Part shown: piece after piece, positions 26,501 to 33,337 of the stretch
Numbering within the stretch: the stretch's first letter is position 1
Layout: each line of letters starts with the position of its first letter
DNA from: Pseudomonas mandelii
GTDB lineage: Bacteria > Pseudomonadota > Gammaproteobacteria > Pseudomonadales > Pseudomonadaceae
Direction: 5' to 3'
DNA length: 50,075 bases
NCBI RefSeq assembly: GCF_024138395.1
Contig: NZ_JAMYDU010000032.1
Location: 1-50,075, forward strand
Program-made: the position numbers and the translations under genes
The notes under the pieces: generated by a model
What the model saw: only the letters and a program-made list of their open reading frames with translations
Told to the model about the DNA's origin: nothing
Database searches by the model: none

Positions 26501-29500
26501 ATCCCGGTTTTGCTGTCGATCTGGCCACCGATCACGATCTGGCCGCCGTTGCGCACCTGTCCATAGGTCCTGCCACGGGCATCGATCGCCGTCGCCGCGC
26601 GGGCCGCGACATCGATCAACGCCTGTTCACCGAGCCAGATGGAACGGCCATGACCGATGGCGTTTACCGCGTCGGCCGCCTGCCCGGTGACATTCAGCCC
26701 GACCAACGTGACCTGCCCGCCCCAGGCATTCAACGTGCCGTTGGCGGTCAGTTGGCCGATGCTGAGCAGGTTGATTGACTGGCCAGGGTCAACGCTGATC
26801 ACCGAGCCTTGACCAAGGGTCAACGCGGTAGTGGCCATGTCGGCAGGAGCGGATTGTGCGGTGCCGGCATTCAAGCTCAGGCTGGCGCCTTTACGCTGGG
26901 TCAGCACGCCTTTGAGCGGATTTTCCTGATACAGGGTCGGCAGCCAACGCTCCAGCGCCGTCGCCGGTTCCGCGCCAGTGGCCGTGTGCGCGGCATCTTC
27001 GCCAAAGCGATAAGCCGGTGCGATCACGTCTACCTGAGCGCCATCAGCGACGATCAAACCTTCATTGCCGGTGATGTCGTAGGCTAAAAAGCCTTTGTTG
27101 AAAAAGTCTGCGGCCAACTGCAGCGTGCCGCTCGCGGGGGTAGCGTCCGTCTCGCCGATCTGCACCTTATGGGATTGGATTTTCAAGGTGCCGCCACCGG
27201 TCACGCCTTCGCCGCGCAATTCAGCCCCCAGGGTCAACGAAGCCGAACCTGACGGGCTGCTGTCACCCGCCGCCAGGGTCAGATCACCGCCCTTGCCGCC
27301 GCGGGTCTTGCCGTCTGCCATGACCGCGCCGCCAGAAGACACATCGATCAGGCTGCCCGCCTGTAAGTCGATATCACCGCTGCTGCGCAACGACACCGTG
27401 CCGCCATTGAGGTACGGCAAACGCGTGCTGTCGCTGGCATCAAGCAGCAAGTTGCTCCACAGACCGGCGGTGTTCAGCCGCACGCCATCGGCCACCGTTA
27501 CCTGGGCCTTGAAATCACTGGTGGGTGCCAGGATCACATCGCCGACCACGAGATTGCTGTCGACATTGACCTGCTTGAGCACGTTGCCCAGACGAATACT
27601 GCCACCGCGAGCGGTGATGTCAGCGTTGGCGCTGACTTGCGGGGCATACAGGGTGATTTCACCGCCGTCAGCCACGGTCAGGGGCGCATCGACTTGCACC
27701 TGTTGCCGCGCCGCGACCTTCAGCGCCCCGAGCTGGAAGCCATTGAGTTGATCGCCATCCAGTTGCAGTTTGCCCTGCCGATCACTGGCAACTACAGAGG
27801 TCAGGTCAAGCCCGGCGGCGATCTTCTGCTTGACATCGTCAATGAGCACCTGATTCAGGGTCGGGCTCAAGCCACTGTTGAGCGAACCCGCGGAGGTGTC
27901 GTAAATCGGTGTGTAGTTGCCGACCAACAATTGCGCCCGTCGAGCCACAGCGGTTTGCGATTGCCGGTATCCGTCGAGACCGGAAATCGGTGCTTGTGTC
28001 TGGCGCTCGCCCTTGAACACTTCACCGACGATCTGCCCCTCGAGCACCGCGCTGGTGGTGGCGATCACCAGTTTGCCGGCGTCGCGGCCCACGGTGTAAC
28101 CGTACTCATACCGTTGCTTCGGCGCGATCAGCGGGCTGTAGTAATAGTTGGTTTGGCCCCAGCGCTCACTATGATCTTCGTAGCCGTTGTAGAGCCCGGA
28201 ATAGAGAATGTCCCCCGGCGCGCGCGACAACTCATACAAACGGCCATTCGGGCCCTTGAGCCAGGACTGGCGCACGTAACCGCTCTGCACATCCAGCGTG
28301 CCACCCGACAAGTTGAGTTGCGCGTTCTGCTGAGTCACCACGTCATTGCCGGTGAACGTCAAGGTGCCGCCTTGGGCCATCCATTCGCCAACGCTGTGAT
28401 TTTGCGTGCCGAGGTAGCCACCCACTTCCAGTAAACCGCCAGCGGTGTACCAGCGATCAGTGGCGTAGCCGTTGGTGCCGGCGGATACGTGCACCAGTTC
28501 ACGCAAGTCAACCCAGACGTCACTGTTGCTGAGCTTGCCGCCATCGCGGTTGACCGAGGCGTCGCGCTGCTCGTTGCCCTGGACGTTGATCTTGATGCTG
28601 TTGGATTCCATCGCCACCTTGACGCCAATGGCACCGGACACGTCGATCACCGCGCCATCGCGCACCAGGCTACGACGGCCGGCAGTGACCGCGACCTGGC
28701 CGCCAGTGGCCAAGGTGATCGAGCCGTTCTGGAAATCTACGCTACCGCCGCTGACGATCTCGACCCGCGACTGATCGGTGCGGTCAGCGACAGCGCTGAG
28801 GTTGTTGAAGCGCCCGGTATTCAGCGTGTTTGATAAACCGTCGAGCCCCGCCAGCGCCGCATTGCGCTGGCTGTCCAGGGCCGAACCACTGGCGGCATCG
28901 AGCAGGATTGCCGTGGTGCTGCCCTGGCCGAGCGTCACGCTGCCGGTGCTGTCGGTGGCCGAGTTAAGCAGGTGCACGGTGCCACGAATATCGACTGAGG
29001 TGCTGGCCACGGCCACGGCGTTTTGCTGCACCTGATGCCCAGTTAGGGTGATGTCGCCGGTGGACGCCTGAATCAGGCCGTTGTTGATCACCGTACCCGC
29101 GCTGCTGCCGGTCTTGAGTGCGGTGGCGACTTCATTACCACGGGTGGTAGAGCGTTGGTTGCCGCTGGTGCCGACACCGCGACGAATATAAAAGCTGTCG
29201 CCGGCCACCAACGTAGTCTGCCCTTTGGCAGTGACAATGGAACCGGCGTTCTCCACCTCGGTGCCGAGCAGCAAGGTATACCCGCCAGCATCAGTGGACG
29301 ATGCCGCCTTGTGGGTTTCGATCAAGGCACCGCGCTCCACCAGCACTTTGCCGGCCGCATCGGTGAAGGTCGGCTGACTGCCGGTGGTGTCCACATACAG
29401 GCCGCGCTGATTGAACTGTTCGTCAGTGATCGTCGCGGCGGCGGCCACCAGGTTGCGCACGTTGACCTGGCTGGTGCCGCTGAAGACGATGCCGTTGCGG

Positions 29501-30156
29501 TTGATCAGCATCACCGTGCCGTCGCCCTTGATCTGCCCCTGGATTTGACTCGGGCGCGCACTCGGGTCATTGATGCGGTTCAACACCGCCCAATTCGATT
29601 GCTGCTTGAAATCCACGGTGGTGTTGCGCCCGACGTTGAAGGTTTCCCAGTTGAGAATCGCCTTGTCGGCGGTCTGCTGAATCTTCACCGTGGTCTTGCC
29701 ATCGGCCTGGGTTTGCTCGGGTGCCTGGGCATTCGCCCAGCCCTGGGTCAGGCTGTTGTCGACTTTCAAACCGCCCTCGCCCAAACCATCCGGCAACGTT
29801 TGTACCCGACCGAACGCTGCCTGACGCCCCGCCGCTTGCGCGGCTTGCTGCGCGGCAATCGCGGCCACGGTGTTGTTGAGGTTGGTCAGTGAACGCTGCA
29901 ACTGTTGATTGGCCTTTTGCTGCTGCGCCAGTGGTGGCGGCATGCCTGGCACTGTCGCCCCTGGCCGCGCTGCACCAGCAGACTGTGCCGCGCCCTTGGC
30001 GGCAAACCAGCCGGAACTGAATGCGGTCGCCGCGTGGGCATTGCCGGCAACCATCAACAACGCAATGGCCTGGGCCAACGGCTTGAGCCGCAGTATCGAC
30101 AGCTCGCCATCACGACGCGGGGCACTCGGTTTTGCCAGAGGTTTGCAGCGCAGCAT
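17560..30156 (-). CDS. pdtA: PdtA: giant TpsA filamentous haemagglutinin-like exoprotein
   Basis: A protein of about 4,198 residues, the largest in the window. It has an extended TPS-type signal peptide (basic n-region, then LKPLAQAIALLMVAGNAHA), an alanine/glutamine-rich helical stretch (about 70-110), and the TPS recognition domain at about 145-260 (AILNWETFNVGRNTTVDFKQ; NRNGIVFSGTSQVNVRNL). The bulk is a beta-helix of repeated strands, and the C-terminal third looks like DUF3739 (GLSWFTLWTERTAIDLFSAG). Near residues 3032-3121 is a tandem duplication with Cys pairs. Such proteins are threaded through their TpsB partner, PdtB, and displayed on the cell surface or released. In P. aeruginosa pdtA is induced by phosphate depletion. 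ATG 30156 is preferred to GTG 30159 (AAGGA upstream). It is flanked by its own terminator and a terminator behind lapA, so it is monocistronic. Confidence 0.95.
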   Translation of the reverse strand: MLRCKPLAKPSAPRRDGELSILRLKPLAQAIALLMVAGNAHAATAFSSGWFAAKGAAQSAGAARPGATVPGMPPPLAQQQKANQQLQRSLTNLNNTVAAIAAQQAAQAAGRQAAFGRVQTLPDGLGEGGLKVDNSLTQGWANAQAPEQTQADGKTTVKIQQTADKAILNWETFNVGRNTTVDFKQQSNWAVLNRINDPSARPSQIQGQIKGDGTVMLINRNGIVFSGTSQVNVRNLVAAAATITDEQFNQRGLYVDTTGSQPTFTDAAGKVLVERGALIETHKAASSTDAGGYTLLLGTEVENAGSIVTAKGQTTLVAGDSFYIRRGVGTSGNQRSTTRGNEVATALKTGSSAGTVINNGLIQASTGDITLTGHQVQQNAVAVASTSVDIRGTVHLLNSATDSTGSVTLGQGSTTAILLDAASGSALDSQRNAALAGLDGLSNTLNTGRFNNLSAVADRTDQSRVEIVSGGSVDFQNGSITLATGGQVAVTAGRRSLVRDGAVIDVSGAIGVKVAMESNSIKINVQGNEQRDASVNRDGGKLSNSDVWVDLRELVHVSAGTNGYATDRWYTAGGLLEVGGYLGTQNHSVGEWMAQGGTLTFTGNDVVTQQNAQLNLSGGTLDVQSGYVRQSWLKGPNGRLYELSRAPGDILYSGLYNGYEDHSERWGQTNYYYSPLIAPKQRYEYGYTVGRDAGKLVIATTSAVLEGQIVGEVFKGERQTQAPISGLDGYRQSQTAVARRAQLLVGNYTPIYDTSAGSLNSGLSPTLNQVLIDDVKQKIAAGLDLTSVVASDRQGKLQLDGDQLNGFQLGALKVAARQQVQVDAPLTVADGGEITLYAPQVSANADITARGGSIRLGNVLKQVNVDSNLVVGDVILAPTSDFKAQVTVADGVRLNTAGLWSNLLLDASDSTRLPYLNGGTVSLRSSGDIDLQAGSLIDVSSGGAVMADGKTRGGKGGDLTLAAGDSSPSGSASLTLGAELRGEGVTGGGTLKIQSHKVQIGETDATPASGTLQLAADFFNKGFLAYDITGNEGLIVADGAQVDVIAPAYRFGEDAAHTATGAEPATALERWLPTLYQENPLKGVLTQRKGASLSLNAGTAQSAPADMATTALTLGQGSVISVDPGQSINLLSIGQLTANGTLNAWGGQVTLVGLNVTGQAADAVNAIGHGRSIWLGEQALIDVAARAATAIDARGRTYGQVRNGGQIVIGGQIDSKTGMATASDLFVVLREGSRLEASGTQALLDIPGQGKTWVSSNGGHISLGSNNGLYLDGRFNAKAGGAGAAGGSLSVALETPYYLKNTVTDRVLQVRELILSQTHVPGMVEGSPDEAAGSLVYGRGQLGVDQIQAGGFDNVALLSNGLLSVAGDVSLTTGQSLSLYSRDIGLAKDAAANSRVELNAPHVLLAGILTPDDPNKTVYVRPVLDATVSTANNQALFAVNADLLDVQGSVRFSSKGTLTRADESIVTVEREGFDQIELNSRGDLRFLAGIGGQGMPDGITTQLITPGDMTLRAAQLYPATGVGARVLAGYGWGHDAGALYDPTRTLVIGRAASVTPDVPYSAFGRLQLGAGRIEQGGVVRAPLGLLEIGTTDGPGRTAKVQLLPGSLTSVSGQGLMLPYGGTVDGETYSYSGKNVVLVGQGSVLNENGNLTVGVILGGQSITAQEGSVLDLSGGGDLLGAGFISGRGGSTDARYNPLVQIGANGGFTLPGLATNPVYAIVPGNQSAYAPVAAEGGAVDPVIGRQVTIAAGVPGLAAGTYTLMPSTYALLPGAFRVEVNGLAGLGSVAGAQRMRNGSWTTAGTLSVANTGLRDSIASQLILTSGDVLRRYSQYNETSYAQFAVADAARLGIPRAMLPVDAKTLKLAMLKGAKEEAFSFNGTGKFDAAPGGYGGTVVALSAIPNVDLEIVGADQPATPTFSGISLNADSLNALQATRLMVGRLPYVLYGQGGNYINFTGVGASSNITLRQGATLSAPEVFLVTGNGNLVVEQGAMINTIGRGAASFDARDGFVYQATNLLAASNGLLNVQLAPNTLSGSISVGGCDSICAGQTRLYSEGSIVAATGTTLELGDQVRYGTRHLTLAVGNINVGSSQALNDAAARNVLPTGLSLSQPVLERLLQGDTEYGAPALETLELSAREALNFYGSASLDTYDAQTGRSRLSNLMLTAPAMYGAGGANDVATIRTSNLIWNGAQGAPGTVIAGGAGTGSGRLDIQAERIEFGYGDFAQPNSVDSLDRLALGFANVNLTASERITANHKGSLAVYQSQGAFDAQKGFSYSSGNLNILTPLMTGEGGSVNRITAGGAIDVSGKANAAANAVGLGAELSLSASRINLASVVVLPSGKLTLNATNDLTLTDAALIDVAGRAIVFNDVTKYSGGGEVILQSRNGNILQSVGSRIDLSARNNRAGQLSAVALGSAAGMVDLQGSILGRSSGDYDAGGTYMPYQAGEVEIQAQRLGGTGHLSEQFAALNQRLNQGEVFGSRSFQLKQGDLAIGNDLKASNITVSLDNGSLWVNGTVDASGERVGSIRLSAKNNLTLGNGAVLDAHSRRLRVDSYGKIIDSPNRAIVDLTSREGVLTLASGARIDLRHGTDVAVGSLPGQNDGRARGTLELNARRMGLNAPDPVYGDIAIDASGNLDIQGARSIALNATWQYDDAPPGTDPAASGRPYQVIDQAYLDGKHQQSIQFINAALANNDLMQRKLAGLNSARYADVFHLRPGVEIVSATADGDLVVQGDLDLSGYRYASVNPHTQLTSVYGSGESGSLTLRAGGDLSIYGSINDGFAPPPDTQDDKGWVLLPGIDFTGGDIVVPGAGVTLADGTTFPAGTILNYDVPLKGVTVVAGTRLPMAVTLAQPLVLPAGTILAADVRDNVGNLLFAAGTLLQQNVTLAIDSQLGAGSLLTSTASLQNFTWPKGVPLPSVAGAINAQTNVLRLIGNLALTRGSLIPSGTDVKLPTGVDSVQLRPEVAGRQGRNWAIAPMLAEGSQSWSLRLVAGADTDAADSRIVQPLPVSGDLHLADSHYGMFGKAKAGGMVWTEEGSINWAGDTSLVGQPIDEDALGYPGLCSDNPTFCKASSGFVWTEDGSINWVGDTSLAGQPIDFDAIGYPELCTDNPTFCQASGQSEYKPGSQRWSVIRTGAADLELLSAGDLKMDSLYGVYTAGTSASATDANDPYNQPKARGGNDTVLNDAFGENEKLVDGGTSSLYRAWYPELGGNLTLKVGGNLTGNSMDVVPSGFGRPNTGDLGYDTVNVGNWLWRQGSGSVATGTQAQPTAWWINFGSYTASAVTGKADLMVGFTGYGTLGGGDLNVQVGGDAGVLNTLAGSTFNSNINPRSQGLVLAVGSTGRVGADGNVQLTGGGDLDLRVSGAINPASTIVDGHLNGAVVDLRGHAQLDSASMGSLNLHYGSVLNDQSPGETRAYDVFRATRGKAAGGLTLMPGDATFGLSTLGDLVVQDVADPGRAPLMSGSAFTSGAGVRGLGLSWFTLWTERTAIDLFSAGGNLTPYTQGMETDLAVVYPSILRAVAASGSLYYGEASKLGTGAGVSNLRPALVLAPSTSGELQFLAGDSIYGGDLTVTQSSASGSAMATPQRPAFVATVTTGITPAIVSSNLSETGNRYSANSDRYPLFAFGADSAAGERGANANPARFYAVNGDLLAVSSGRAITFTTPGDARLGQTWYEGGGPVWMMAGRDIVSSGTGFSGGQGGDSNVGAYTHAGNLFIHNNPNDISIASAGRDILYSNFNVAGPGTLELSAGRNLLMEDKVSVTSTGGVVPGDSRAGASIVMQAGVGAGGPDYDRFITPYLSSANLAQTGIGLASQDGKVAKTYETELVSWLAARYGFIGTPEQARNFYAALPAEQRRVFAREVYFAELKAGGREYNEEGGLRQGSYVRGREAIAALFPEKDVAGNPITYKGDITMYGGAGVHTDFGGGIQMLTPGGGQIFGIEGTAPPSTAGVITQGEGDIQLYAKNSILLGQSRIMTTFGGSIMGWSAEGDINAGRGSKTTVVYTPPKRLYDTWGNVTLSPSVPSTGAGIATLNPIPEVAPGDIDLIAPLGTIDAGEAGIRVSGNVNIAALTVVNAANIQTQGKSTGVPMTASVNTGAITSASSAASSATQAAEDVARQQQAASRQNQASVFTVQVLSFGSEQLAPTRDGASRAPEAGYNPNSPVQVLGAGALDESARQRLTEEERGSLTL

Positions 30157-30253
30157 CACTACTCATCCTTTCGATTTGCAGAAGGTCTGCAACGCCGTGC
30201 TATCAAGCGGCCAGCGTTGCTTATAGGGGATAGGCGGTTTCGCAAAGGCGCGA

Positions 30254-30283
30254 CCGAACTTCTGTCACGCAATATTCATCTGG
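30254..30283 (-). promoter_or_regulatory. Pho-box-like element upstream of pdtA
   Basis: On the plus strand CTGTCAC-gcaa-TATTCAT (30262-30279) forms a 7-4-7 repeat resembling a Pho box, within a 30-base block shared with the phdA upstream region. It lies 98 bp before pdtA and is oriented opposite to it. A possible -10 (TATAAG, minus strand near 30225-30220) follows. Confidence 0.55.
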
Positions 30284-30304
30284 CTGTTTTGCACAGGTCA
30301 CACG

Positions 30305-30338
30305 CAAAAAATCAGCAACGGCTTGCGCCGTTGCTGAT
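30305..30338 (-). terminator. Rho-independent terminator of lapA
   Basis: On the minus strand a perfect 12-bp stem (ATCAGCAACGGC / GCCGTTGCTGAT, 4-base loop) runs into a run of T. It lies about 30 bases after the lapA stop. Confidence 0.93.
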
Positions 30339-30366
30339 CGGGTATTGCGGGTCGTTGAAGCGAGGG

Positions 30367-31539
30367 TTACAGCGGACGACCGATGGCGTTGCAGACGTTG
30401 GTGTTGCCGATGCTTTGAGCGCTGGTCGCGGTCAGGAAGCTGCTGCGTACTGCAGTTTTCCAGGCTGCTGGCAGCGGCACAAAGCGGTTGGCGGTGATGG
30501 CAGCGTCGTTGTTGGTGGCGGCGTTGGCACCGTAGTGACGGGTGAAGAAGTCACGCACTTGCGTGCTCTGGGTACCGTCGGCATAGCACTGACTGAAGAT
30601 CACGTTGGTGAAACCCAGGATCGGGTAACCGGTGGTTGGGTAAGCCACGACACTTGGATCAGTCGGGCTGGTGGTGGCAGCGAACACTGGGACCCAGGCG
30701 TTAGGGTTGGCGCGGTTGGCAGCGGCAGGCACAGCGACGGCCGCGATGGCTGCCGACACGTTGGCAGGTGCTGGCGACACACCGGCAACCTTGGCCACTT
30801 TGGTGGCGTCGTCCAGGCCAGCCAGGGTGGTCGCAGCGTAGTCCGGGCTCATGTAGGTGATGCGACCTTGAGCAGCGTTCAAGGCCGTCATCACAGCCTG
30901 GCTGCCAACCGCGGACACAGCATTGGCCGGCAGGCCACCGCTGTAGCTGGAAGCGAAGTTGGTGGTGATGGCGAAGGTGCCGGTCTCGGCGCATTTGGCG
31001 TTCAGGAAGCGGGTGAACAACTCGGTGGTACCGCTGCTTTCACCACGGTAAACCACGTTGATCGCACCAGTACGGCCGGAACCAGTGATCTGGCTCCAGT
31101 CGGTCAGACGGCCGGAGAACACGCCGCACAGTTGGTTGACGCTCAGATCAACATTGGCAGTACCGGTTTTGTTGAACGGAATGGCGACCGAAGTGGCCAC
31201 CGAAGGCACCTGGATCAACGGACCCCAGGCAGCGCCATGCGCCGACACGTAGTTGCTCAATTCGGTAGCGCTCAGTTTGGAGTCGCTACCGGCCCAGTGC
31301 ACGTTCTTGCCGGTGGTGCCGGCCACGAACTTGGTGTAGTCGTTGTTCAGGAAGGCAGCCTTGCCGTTGCCGCTGCCGACACCGATGTAGGCGGCGAAGC
31401 CAGTGGTCAGTACGCCAGTGGTCTGGTACAGCGGTTGTGGCAAGGTCGCGCCACCACCGTTGATGTCAGCCATTGCAGCCTGTGCCGAGCACAGTGCAGC
31501 GAGGGTCAGGGATACCGCGAGAACGTTGCGCTTAAACAT
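30367..31539 (-). CDS. lapA: DING-family phosphate-binding/alkaline phosphatase protein (LapA-like)
   Basis: A 390-residue secreted protein of the PstS superfamily. Its signal peptide (MFKRNVLAVSLTLAALCSAQAAMA) would be cut before Asp25, leaving the diagnostic DINGGGATLPQPLYQT N-terminus of DING proteins. Phosphate-site segments are visible: VGSGNGKAAFLNND, WAGSDSKLSATEL and VVYRGESSGTTELFTRF. In P. aeruginosa the gene next to hxcS and pdtA encodes LapA, a DING alkaline phosphatase exported by Hxc and induced by phosphate starvation. Position, N-terminus and neighbours all match. It is not PstS itself, since no pstCAB genes adjoin it. The start has AAAGGAGA upstream. It has its own terminator. 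Confidence 0.9.
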   Translation of the reverse strand: MFKRNVLAVSLTLAALCSAQAAMADINGGGATLPQPLYQTTGVLTTGFAAYIGVGSGNGKAAFLNNDYTKFVAGTTGKNVHWAGSDSKLSATELSNYVSAHGAAWGPLIQVPSVATSVAIPFNKTGTANVDLSVNQLCGVFSGRLTDWSQITGSGRTGAINVVYRGESSGTTELFTRFLNAKCAETGTFAITTNFASSYSGGLPANAVSAVGSQAVMTALNAAQGRITYMSPDYAATTLAGLDDATKVAKVAGVSPAPANVSAAIAAVAVPAAANRANPNAWVPVFAATTSPTDPSVVAYPTTGYPILGFTNVIFSQCYADGTQSTQVRDFFTRHYGANAATNNDAAITANRFVPLPAAWKTAVRSSFLTATSAQSIGNTNVCNAIGRPL

Positions 31540-31955
31540 GAAGAATCTCCTTTCATCGTGTTCGTACGTTGGGTGAGTTGCTCGTGCATGACGCCATGGC
31601 GCTCAAGTCCTGTGCCCGGAACCGCGTGGGTCGAACGGCGTATGGGGTGAGGCCATGGGTCAGAAGTTCGCAGCTTCCAGTGACAGATAAAGGAAAAAAC
31701 CTCGGGAGCCAGGCGTTGATTTTTCGGCAAATTCTCGGGTGTTCGAGGGGGCTTTTCGCGGTGTTTGGCGCAAGACTTTGGGCGGTTTGGCCGAAGGTCG
31801 GCTAGAGGGCTTGATGGGTCGTTGCAGATGACAGAACGACGAACCCGAGGATGGTGGGATTGAGGCTCGGGTGATGTTCAGGAGGGGGAAAAAATTTGAA
31901 GAATTTGTCGACTGTGAGGCCGTCTTCGCCGAAATTTCAGCCACTCTGCACCCTT
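31540..31955. other. Gene-free region upstream of lapA
   Basis: There is no credible gene here. The lapA ribosome binding site is at its left edge. On the minus strand CTGTCAC (31686-31680) and CTGTCAT (31834-31828) each match half of a Pho box, but neither has a good second half at the 11-base period, so a PhoB site is possible and unproven. Confidence 0.5.
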
Positions 31956-32102
31956 TGTAGCAGCTGCCGAGCCTGCGAGGCTGCGTTCGGCTGCGCAGCA
32001 GTCGTAGATTCAGAAATTGCGGTACGTCAGGTAGACCGCGTCAGCCGGACTCACGACTGCTTCGCAGCCGAACGCAGCCTCGCAGGCTCGACAGCTGCTA
32101 CA
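31956..32102. repeat. Composite inverted repeat (about 147 bp)
   Basis: Arms of about 45 bases, tgtagcagctgccgagcctg... and ...aggctcgacagctgctaca, enclose a conserved middle (gaccgcgtcagccgga type). Close relatives occur at 40979-41160 and 48262-48454. It sits between lapA and the end of hxcS. Confidence 0.88.
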
Positions 32103-32125
32103 GGTCGTGTTGCGGCTTGATGTTT

Positions 32126-33337
32126 TCACTGCACCAACTGATTGATCTCGATGATCGGCAACAGCACCGCCATGACGATCACCAGCACCACCCCGCCCAT
32201 GACCACGATCATCAATGGCTCCAGCAACGCGGTCATGCCCATGGCCCGGCGTTCGATGTCGCGGGACAGGGTTTGCGCGGCGCGCTCAAGCATCGGTGGC
32301 AGGGAGCCGGTTTTCTCGCCGCTGGCGATCAGGTGGATCAGCACCGGCGGGAAGACTTTCTCGACCCGCAACGCGGCGGCCAGGTTAACGCCCTCGCGAA
32401 CCTTGGCGGTGGCGTCGCTGACGCTCAGGCTCAAGCGGTCGTTGGACAAAGTCTGGCGCGCCGCTTCCAGTGCACGCAACAGCGGCACCCCGGCGCCACC
32501 GAGAATCGCCAAGGTTGAGGCAAAACGCGCGGTGTTCAGCCCCAGCACGAATCGGCCGATCAACGGCAAACGCAGAATTCGACTGTGCCAGCTCAAACGC
32601 GCCGCCGGGTTGCGCAAGTACAGGCGCCAACCCCAGAAACCGCCCGCCATCAGACTGAAACACAACCAGCCCCAACCGCGAATGAAGTCACTGGCATTGA
32701 GCATCGCCAAGGTCAGCCCCGGCAGATCTTGCCGCGCCTGGGAAAACGCGCTGACTACTTGCGGCACCACGTAACTGAGCAGGAAGATCACGATGGCGAT
32801 CGACACCAGCCCCACCACACCTGGATAGATAAACGCGGTGAGAATCTTGCCCCGCAGGTTATTGCGCTCTTCGATGTAATCGGCCAGTCGCTCCATCACC
32901 TGGGCCAGGTCACCGGACTCCTCGCCCGCCGCGATCAACGCCCGATAGATCTCAGGGAAGTCCCGTGGTCGCGCCCCCAACGCTTCGGCCAGGCGCATGC
33001 CGCCACGCACATCGGCGCGCACTGCGCTCAAGGTCTGGGCGATGTGCTTGCGTTCGGCTTGCTCCACCGTCGCGCTCAACGCGGCTTCCAATGGCAGGCT
33101 TGCACCCAGCAGACTCGCCAGTTGCCGAGTGGCCCAGGCGAGGTCGTTGTCCGAGAGTTTGGCGCTGAACAGTCCGCTGCCACCGCCCGCCGGCGTGTTG
33201 CTCTCGACTTGCACCAACAACGCCGTCAGGCCACGGCTGCGCAATACGCCGAACGCCGCGCTCTGGCTGTCGGCCTCCAGATGGCCGGCCTCGATCTTGC
33301 CGTTGGCGTCGGCAGCTTCAAAACGGTAGCGGTTCAT
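32126..33337 (-). CDS. hxcS: HxcS: type II secretion inner-membrane platform protein (GspF)
   Basis: A 403-residue GspF-family protein, the polytopic inner-membrane platform of the T2SS pseudopilus assembly machine. Two T2SSF domains are visible. The first contains LASLLGASLPLEAALSA and IYRALIAAGEESGDLAQVM. The second contains FASTLAILGGAGVPLLRALEAA and IHLIASGEKTGSLPPMLERAA. Hydrophobic segments follow each domain (VGLVSIAIVIFLLSYVVPQV; LEPLMIVVMGGVVLVIVMAVLLPI). The ATG at 33337 overlaps the hxcR stop (ATGA), indicating coupling. It is the last gene of the minus-strand hxc run and is followed by a composite repeat, with lapA beyond. Confidence 0.94.
   Translation of the reverse strand: MNRYRFEAADANGKIEAGHLEADSQSAAFGVLRSRGLTALLVQVESNTPAGGGSGLFSAKLSDNDLAWATRQLASLLGASLPLEAALSATVEQAERKHIAQTLSAVRADVRGGMRLAEALGARPRDFPEIYRALIAAGEESGDLAQVMERLADYIEERNNLRGKILTAFIYPGVVGLVSIAIVIFLLSYVVPQVVSAFSQARQDLPGLTLAMLNASDFIRGWGWLCFSLMAGGFWGWRLYLRNPAARLSWHSRILRLPLIGRFVLGLNTARFASTLAILGGAGVPLLRALEAARQTLSNDRLSLSVSDATAKVREGVNLAAALRVEKVFPPVLIHLIASGEKTGSLPPMLERAAQTLSRDIERRAMGMTALLEPLMIVVMGGVVLVIVMAVLLPIIEINQLVQ

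Noticed and set aside
30367..31539. PstS of the phosphate ABC transporter
   Set aside because: The mature N-terminus is DINGGG, no pstC, pstA or pstB gene is near, and the gene lies between hxc and pdtA exactly as lapA does.
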